A program made the translations under genes and the position numbers. The notes under the pieces were generated by a model that saw nothing but the letters and a program-made list of their open reading frames with translations, ran no database searches and was not told the origin of the DNA. From NCBI GenBank assembly GCA_028707655.1, contig JAQWAN010000008.1, forward strand, positions 1-18,629: a stretch of DNA of 18,629 nt, written 5' to 3'. This DNA is from Bacteroidaceae bacterium (GTDB taxonomy: Bacteria > Bacteroidota > Bacteroidia > Bacteroidales > Bacteroidaceae). Numbering within the stretch: the first letter of the stretch is position 1; each line of letters starts with the position of its first letter. Below, in pieces: positions 14,719-18,629 of the stretch.

Positions 14719-14792
14719 GTCGTTTTATATGAAATAGGGTGAGTTCATAAGAGATATTCTATTTTTTTTAGAAAAATAACGCTAAAGAGCGG

Positions 14793-14800
14793 TATATTTG
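14793..14800 (+). promoter_or_regulatory. Transporter -7 promoter box
   Basis: TATATTTG matches TAnnTTTG and ends 34 bp before the ATG at 14835. Only a T-rich tract, without a clear TTTG, occupies the -33 position. Confidence 0.5.
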
Positions 14801-14834
14801 CATACTTCTTAAGTAAGAACCCAATAGCTCATAT

Positions 14835-15764
14835 ATGATTTCTTTTATAAAAAAATGGACGCTTCCAGTTGCTATGATAATAGGAATAGCAGGCTATTTT
14901 CTGTTGATGCATTGTTCTTTATTTGTTGACGTACGAATATTTGCCACACATTCTTTAGGATGGGTTACACCTACCTTAATATTCTCCATGTTGCTGTTAA
15001 CCTTTAGTAAAGTAGCTTGGAAAGAGCTCTGTTTCACTAAATTGATGGGCTGGCTGCTGCTTATTCAAGTGCTTGGTGCTGTGCTTAGCTATCTACTGTT
15101 AATCTCCTACAATGAAATTGCAGCCGAGTCTGCTATGCTCTGTTTCTTAATGCCCACTGCAACCGCCGCAGCTGTTATTGTTTCCAAGTTAGGCGGTAGT
15201 GGCTCTATTATCACCACTTATACACTACTTGTGAATTGTAGTATGGCTTTTTTAGTGCCACTAATCTTTTCTACTATAGAGCCAGCCTCCGGCACCAGCT
15301 TTTTAACCACCTTTCTATATGTGTTTAGTAAAATTTTCCCATTACTCATTTGTCCCTTCCTTTTAGCACTGTTTATACGGCAGTATTGCAAAAAGTTACA
15401 TTCGTGGCTAGAAGATAAGCAGCCATTTGCTTTTTATCTCTGGGCCATATCCCTTGCCATTGTAACGGGAGAAACGGTACACTCACTAGTACAATCTCAA
15501 GAGCCTCTTAGCTTACTCCTTTTTATTGCATTTATTGGACTAGTGGTATGTTGCTTACAGTTTTTTTTAGGAAAATGGATAGGCTCTAAGTATGCAAATC
15601 GTATTACCGCTGGGCAAGCCTTGGGGCAAAAAAACACCATTTTGGGTATTTGGATTGCATTGACCTATCTTCACCCCCTAGTGGCTATTGCTCCCGGTTC
15701 TTATGTTTTGTGGCAAAATATAATTAACAGTTATCAGTTGTGGAAGAAACAACGCACTTCATAA
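14835..15764 (+). CDS. BASS-family-like membrane transporter
   Basis: A 309-residue inner-membrane protein with about nine or ten hydrophobic segments. It resembles the bile acid:sodium symporter superfamily (BASS, related to ACR3 and sodium-dependent carriers): a small-residue-rich stretch MPTATAAAVIVSKLGGSGS (about 105-123), and near the C-terminus TAGQALGQKNTILGIWIALTYLHPLVAIAPGSY (about 257-289), whose GQ(K/S)N and P..A..P features recall the second half of BASS proteins. The substrate cannot be told; family naming does not prove bile-acid transport. It is divergent from the amidase and convergent with prmA, overlapping its 3' end by 41 bp. An auxin-efflux-type (AEC) carrier is an alternative but less likely reading. 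Confidence 0.75.
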   Translation: MISFIKKWTLPVAMIIGIAGYFLLMHCSLFVDVRIFATHSLGWVTPTLIFSMLLLTFSKVAWKELCFTKLMGWLLLIQVLGAVLSYLLLISYNEIAAESAMLCFLMPTATAAAVIVSKLGGSGSIITTYTLLVNCSMAFLVPLIFSTIEPASGTSFLTTFLYVFSKIFPLLICPFLLALFIRQYCKKLHSWLEDKQPFAFYLWAISLAIVTGETVHSLVQSQEPLSLLLFIAFIGLVVCCLQFFLGKWIGSKYANRITAGQALGQKNTILGIWIALTYLHPLVAIAPGSYVLWQNIINSYQLWKKQRTS

Positions 15765-16587
15765 CAGTCCATCTTTCTTTTTCTTTGAAGTAGCTCAGCT
15801 CAAGTCCCAACGCTTCTATTTTTTCCTGAAGCAATGGTACATCTTCTGTGTAGAAGCCACTAATGTAAAGTACGGCATCCTTTTTCATCCGTTCTCTGTA
15901 GATAGGTAAGTCGCGTAATAAGATATTTCTATTGATATTAGCAATAACCACATCAAAAGGGCCCTCTTGTGCTAATAGCGAAGCATCTCCCTCTTTAACA
16001 GTAATATTGTCAATATGGTTCAGCTTAAAATTATCTTTAGAATTTTGGATACACCAGTCGTCAATATCAATGGCCGTTATAGTCTTAGCGCCCCTCATGG
16101 ATGCTAGGATAGCTAGAATAGAGGTGCCGCAGCCCATGTCGAGTACTGTTTTATCTTTCAAATCGGCCTTTAGTAATTCCGATAGCATCAAAAATGTTGT
16201 TTGGTGATGTCCTGTTCCAAAAGCCATTTGTGGATTGATGGTAATATCGTAGGTAGTAGTAGGAATATTTTTGTGAAAGGTGCTATGTATCACACACGCA
16301 TCGCCAATGATTAATGGTTGAAAATAGTTTTTTTCCCACTCTTTGTTCCAATCGACATCTTCCATCTCTTTGGTCACAAAAGTGAAGTGACAATTTGGCA
16401 TTGGAAAATCGTTCAATAGTTTTTCTACAGAACTCTCTTTATATTCCTTAGCTAGAATATAGCCCTCTAGTCCCGTATCGGTTATTTCAAAGCTATCATA
16501 TCCTATTGTACCTAATTGAGCGGCTAGTATATCCTTGGTTGTTTCATCGCAAGGAGTTGTTTGAAAGGTGGTTACTAAATATTTCAT
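15724..16587 (-). CDS. prmA: Ribosomal protein L11 methyltransferase
   Basis: S-adenosylmethionine-dependent methyltransferase that modifies ribosomal protein L11 in the cytoplasm. The 287-residue product has the small N-terminal substrate-recognition domain (about 1-95), then a Rossmann methyltransferase domain. That domain shows INPQMAFGTGHHQTT (about 116-130, characteristic of PrmA), motif I VLDMGCGTSILAI, the acidic TAIDID turn, and DVVIANINRNIL (motif IV). The length is normal. The ATG at 16585-16587 begins a sequence typical of the family. The last 12 codons and stop lie inside the 3' end of the convergent transporter gene, and no terminator hairpin is visible between them. Confidence 0.95.
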   Translation of the reverse strand: MKYLVTTFQTTPCDETTKDILAAQLGTIGYDSFEITDTGLEGYILAKEYKESSVEKLLNDFPMPNCHFTFVTKEMEDVDWNKEWEKNYFQPLIIGDACVIHSTFHKNIPTTTYDITINPQMAFGTGHHQTTFLMLSELLKADLKDKTVLDMGCGTSILAILASMRGAKTITAIDIDDWCIQNSKDNFKLNHIDNITVKEGDASLLAQEGPFDVVIANINRNILLRDLPIYRERMKKDAVLYISGFYTEDVPLLQEKIEALGLELSYFKEKERWTVMKCVVSSTTDNC

Positions 16588-16626
16588 GGCTTATTTTAGT
16601 GTTAGTAGTGCTATTTTAATTAGCTG

Positions 16627-16634
16627 CAAAGGTA
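16627..16634 (-). promoter_or_regulatory. prmA -7 promoter box
   Basis: On the - strand this reads TACCTTTG, an exact TAnnTTTG match 39 bp before the prmA ATG. A small palindrome, TAGGGA-AA-TCCCTA (16642-16655), lies directly upstream, between the -7 box and the expected -33 position. Confidence 0.5.
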
Positions 16635-16691
16635 AGCTTTTTAGGGAAATCCCTATTGTATTATGGGCTTTTTCTTTTTTAAAGGGGAGTT

Positions 16692-16707
16692 TACTTTTGT
16701 ACTTTTG
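16692..16707 (+). promoter_or_regulatory. Tandem -7 boxes for the 16747 gene unit
   Basis: TACTTTTG occurs twice in direct succession (16692-16699 and 16700-16707); both match TAnnTTTG. The ATG follows 39 bp after the second. Only a T-rich stretch is present at the -33 position. Either or both could start the two-gene transcript. Confidence 0.5.
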
Positions 16708-16746
16708 TTTTGTCAGTAGATGTAGAACAATTTAAAATCACCGAAT

Positions 16747-18033
16747 ATGAAAAAGATAGTAACACTTTTGGTCCTGCTCGTAAGTTTGCAGCCAATATTA
16801 GTTGCGCAAAGTGTGGATGATGATCTTTATTTTGTGCCAAAGAAGAAAGTAAAAACGACTATTTATCAGCCTAAGACAAGTTATGTACGTCCTATTCGTA
16901 CAGATACTATTTATAAAAATGATACAACTGTTGTGCGACAGTCTGTTGTTTATCAAGAGCCAGAGGGTGGAGAATGGATAAACGGTTTTGAGGGGTCTGC
17001 GTTCGATTATGAATATGCTAGTCGTATCATCCGATATCAGAATCCTCGTTATGCAGTGCATATCAGCGATCCTTACTATTGGGATGTAATAAATGGTTTG
17101 AACTCTTGGGATTGGAATGTATACGTAGATCATACCTATAATTATGCATATGCATTTCCTACTTCCACTAGTCGTTTTTGGTACGATTGGCGATTCAATT
17201 CGCGTCCTTATGGGTCCCGCTATGGTTGGAATGTTTGGGGGTATAATACCTATGGCTCTTATGGCATGTCGAACTATTATTACGATTACCCGTATGCTTG
17301 GAATATGCACCACTACAGACCTATCAGTCATTCGTATACGTCCAATCATACTTATTACAATAACCGACGTAACACCTATCCTGGTACTAGTACCCTGGCA
17401 AATAGACGTGCTTCGCTTACAAAAGATAAAGTAAACACAACTCGTGTTTCCTCTTCTCGAGTAGGATATGAGCGTCCATCTGCAAGAAGTACGTATAGTC
17501 GTCCCTCCTCTACTAGAGGAAGAGTAGTGAAGGCCACTACCACTAGTAATGTGCCACGTGCCACCTTAATTGATAGAACATCTCGATCTACCCGATCTAC
17601 TAGTTCTACCCGAGTTACGCGCTCTACTAGAGCTACTAAGGCTACGAATCTGAATACGATTAATACGGCGCGTTTTACACGCCCATCCGTATCTACTAGT
17701 CGATCATCGAGATATACCCGTCCAAGCTCAAACTCAAGTAGATCAAGAACCTATTCTCCCTCTTCTTCTTCTACTCGTCAGAGTGCTCGGACATATAGTA
17801 GACCTAGTATTTCCCGTTCACGACCAGTCTCTCGTTCGGTAACTAAATCGTCTTCAAATTATAGAAGCACACCTTCTACACGCTCCGTTTCATCGCGTTC
17901 AAGTAGTGTACGTAGTTCTTCTAGTAGAAGTTATCGTTCTTCCGGCAGCAGTTCCCGCTCTTCTGGTGGTAGCTCCCGTTCTTCTGGTAGTAGTTCTCGT
18001 TCATCTCGTTCAGGAAATAGAGTACATAAATAA
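16747..18033 (+). CDS. Secreted Tyr/Trp-rich and Ser/Arg-rich protein of unknown function
   Basis: I do not recognise a named family. The 428-residue product has a clear signal peptide (about 1-20, cleavage near VA/Q). After it comes a compact segment, WINGFEGSAFDYEYASRIIR (77-96) and NPRYAVHISDPYYWDVINGL (99-118), that looks like a structured, probably conserved domain. Residues about 120-205 are very rich in Tyr, Trp, Asn and Gly. From about 205 to the end it is low-complexity Ser, Arg and Thr with dispersed TRPS, SRPS and SSGSSSRS units, giving a strongly basic tail. Serine codons are mixed (TCT, TCC, TCA, TCG, AGT, AGC), so this is not simple DNA repeat slippage and the composition appears selected. 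It lies 26 bp before a FadL-like outer-membrane protein gene and is probably co-transcribed with it. An envelope or surface role is inference only. Confidence 0.8.
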   Translation: MKKIVTLLVLLVSLQPILVAQSVDDDLYFVPKKKVKTTIYQPKTSYVRPIRTDTIYKNDTTVVRQSVVYQEPEGGEWINGFEGSAFDYEYASRIIRYQNPRYAVHISDPYYWDVINGLNSWDWNVYVDHTYNYAYAFPTSTSRFWYDWRFNSRPYGSRYGWNVWGYNTYGSYGMSNYYYDYPYAWNMHHYRPISHSYTSNHTYYNNRRNTYPGTSTLANRRASLTKDKVNTTRVSSSRVGYERPSARSTYSRPSSTRGRVVKATTTSNVPRATLIDRTSRSTRSTSSTRVTRSTRATKATNLNTINTARFTRPSVSTSRSSRYTRPSSNSSRSRTYSPSSSSTRQSARTYSRPSISRSRPVSRSVTKSSSNYRSTPSTRSVSSRSSSVRSSSSRSYRSSGSSSRSSGGSSRSSGSSSRSSRSGNRVHK

Positions 18034-18059
18034 GCAAAATATAAAATAAAAATAGGATT

Positions 18060-18629
18060 ATGAGAAAGTATATTCATGTAATATCGCTTGGGCTATTTCT
18101 CTGCGGCAGTTCGCTACAAGCGCAAACGGTTTATGATGCAGAAAAATTTATTAGTGGCGACCTAGCCGGAACCGCTCGTTACGTAGGTATGGGCGGTGCA
18201 ATGGGGGCTTTAGGTGGAGATATCTCTACCATTAATAGTAATCCAGCCGGAATAGGATTGTTTAGAAGCAACGATGCTATGTCCACTATCGGTTTTTTTA
18301 GCTTGGATACCAAGAGTGCCTATGGGCGTGGTGTTCGTTCTACATCTACAGTAAAACTTACCTTCGATAATATCGGTTTTGTTTATTCATCGCGCGTGAA
18401 CGACGATTCGAGAATCAAGTTTGTCAACTTAGGCTTTAGTTACCATAAACGTAAAAACTTTAACAAGGAAATGTTAGTAAGTGGTTCTTTGGGTGTTTCA
18501 CAAACCGATCAGATAGCAGCATTGAATAGTAATCGGCCTATCACAAACAGTACTCCCTACGGTGTGGTGCAGCCCGACGATTTAAATGCTAAAGATGCTT
18601 TTTATAATGGAACAGTGCCTTGGTTGGGT
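18060..18629 (+). CDS. FadL/OmpP1-like outer-membrane protein, 3' end outside window
   Basis: The first 190 codons are present and the frame is open to the right edge. The ATG at 18060 begins a signal peptide (MRKYIHVISLGLFLCGSSLQAQ, residues 1-22, cleavage near QA/Q). Next comes AGTARYVGMGGAMGALGGDISTINSNPAGIGLFRSND (about 38-74), the N-terminal signature of FadL/OmpP1/TodX-type beta-barrels and related Bacteroidota outer-membrane proteins, in which the NPAG region forms the plug. Alternating strand-like segments follow (VKLTFDNIGFVYSS, IKFVNLGFSYHKR). The likely role is uptake of hydrophobic compounds through the outer membrane, but Bacteroidota members of this family are largely uncharacterised. 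It is second in a unit with the Ser/Arg-rich protein, 26 bp downstream. Confidence 0.85.
   Translation, partial: MRKYIHVISLGLFLCGSSLQAQTVYDAEKFISGDLAGTARYVGMGGAMGALGGDISTINSNPAGIGLFRSNDAMSTIGFFSLDTKSAYGRGVRSTSTVKLTFDNIGFVYSSRVNDDSRIKFVNLGFSYHKRKNFNKEMLVSGSLGVSQTDQIAALNSNRPITNSTPYGVVQPDDLNAKDAFYNGTVPWLG

Noticed and set aside
16642..16655. TAGGGA-AA-TCCCTA palindrome upstream of prmA
   Set aside because: Only 6-bp arms and a single occurrence; noted with the promoter but too weak to call an operator.
16798..17434. Frames on both strands within the Ser/Arg-rich gene
   Set aside because: They are shadows of the repetitive composition of the gene at 16747; their Ile/Arg-rich products look like nothing known.

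Overview
The window is about 18.6 kb of low-GC chromosome from a member of the Bacteroidota, most probably the order Bacteroidales. Three things point there. Most genes are preceded by the Bacteroidota-type -7 box TAnnTTTG and lack a Shine-Dalgarno sequence. The gene content is typical: PPi-dependent phosphofructokinase, MalQ with tandem starch-binding modules, B12-dependent ribonucleotide reductase with a zinc-ribbon tail, a MlaD-like MCE protein beside a SPOR-tailed amidase, and a FadL-like 'GGAMGALGGD' outer-membrane protein. The proteins also read like Bacteroides-group homologues. I cannot assign a genus from sequence alone.

Layout, left to right. (1) A carbohydrate block: the start of pfp (-), a lipoprotein alpha-amylase (+), folB (-) and malQ (-). 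The upstream regions of the amylase and malQ carry nearly identical GCAAACGTTTGC palindromes of LacI-family type, so the two genes are probably co-regulated, although no regulator is encoded here. (2) Nucleotide metabolism and replication: class II ribonucleotide reductase nrdJ (-), a divergent FMN nitroreductase (+), then dnaA (-). (3) Envelope: a two-gene unit of N-acetylmuramoyl-L-alanine amidase and MCE/MlaD-like protein (-). (4) A BASS-like membrane transporter (+) whose end overlaps convergent prmA (-). (5) A two-gene + strand unit: a secreted Tyr/Trp-rich then Ser/Arg-rich protein of unknown function, followed by the first 190 codons of a FadL/OmpP1-like outer-membrane protein that runs off the window.

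Most gene ends are marked by strong hairpin terminators; those shared by convergent genes have an A-tract before and a T-tract after the stem. For four genes (amylase, nrdJ, dnaA, amidase) the longest open frame begins at a TTG, but the first ATG is preferred; in the amylase and the amidase that TTG overlaps or abuts the predicted promoter.

This is mostly an ordinary core-genome region. I found no CRISPR array, transposase, prophage, defence island, tRNA or rRNA, and no convincing new multi-gene system. The observations most worth following up are the paired LacI-type operators, a tandem duplication of the last third of folB, a T10G13 homopolymer junction beside the dnaA stop codon, a 17-bp inverted repeat over the probable dnaA promoter, and the unknown low-complexity secreted protein paired with an outer-membrane protein.
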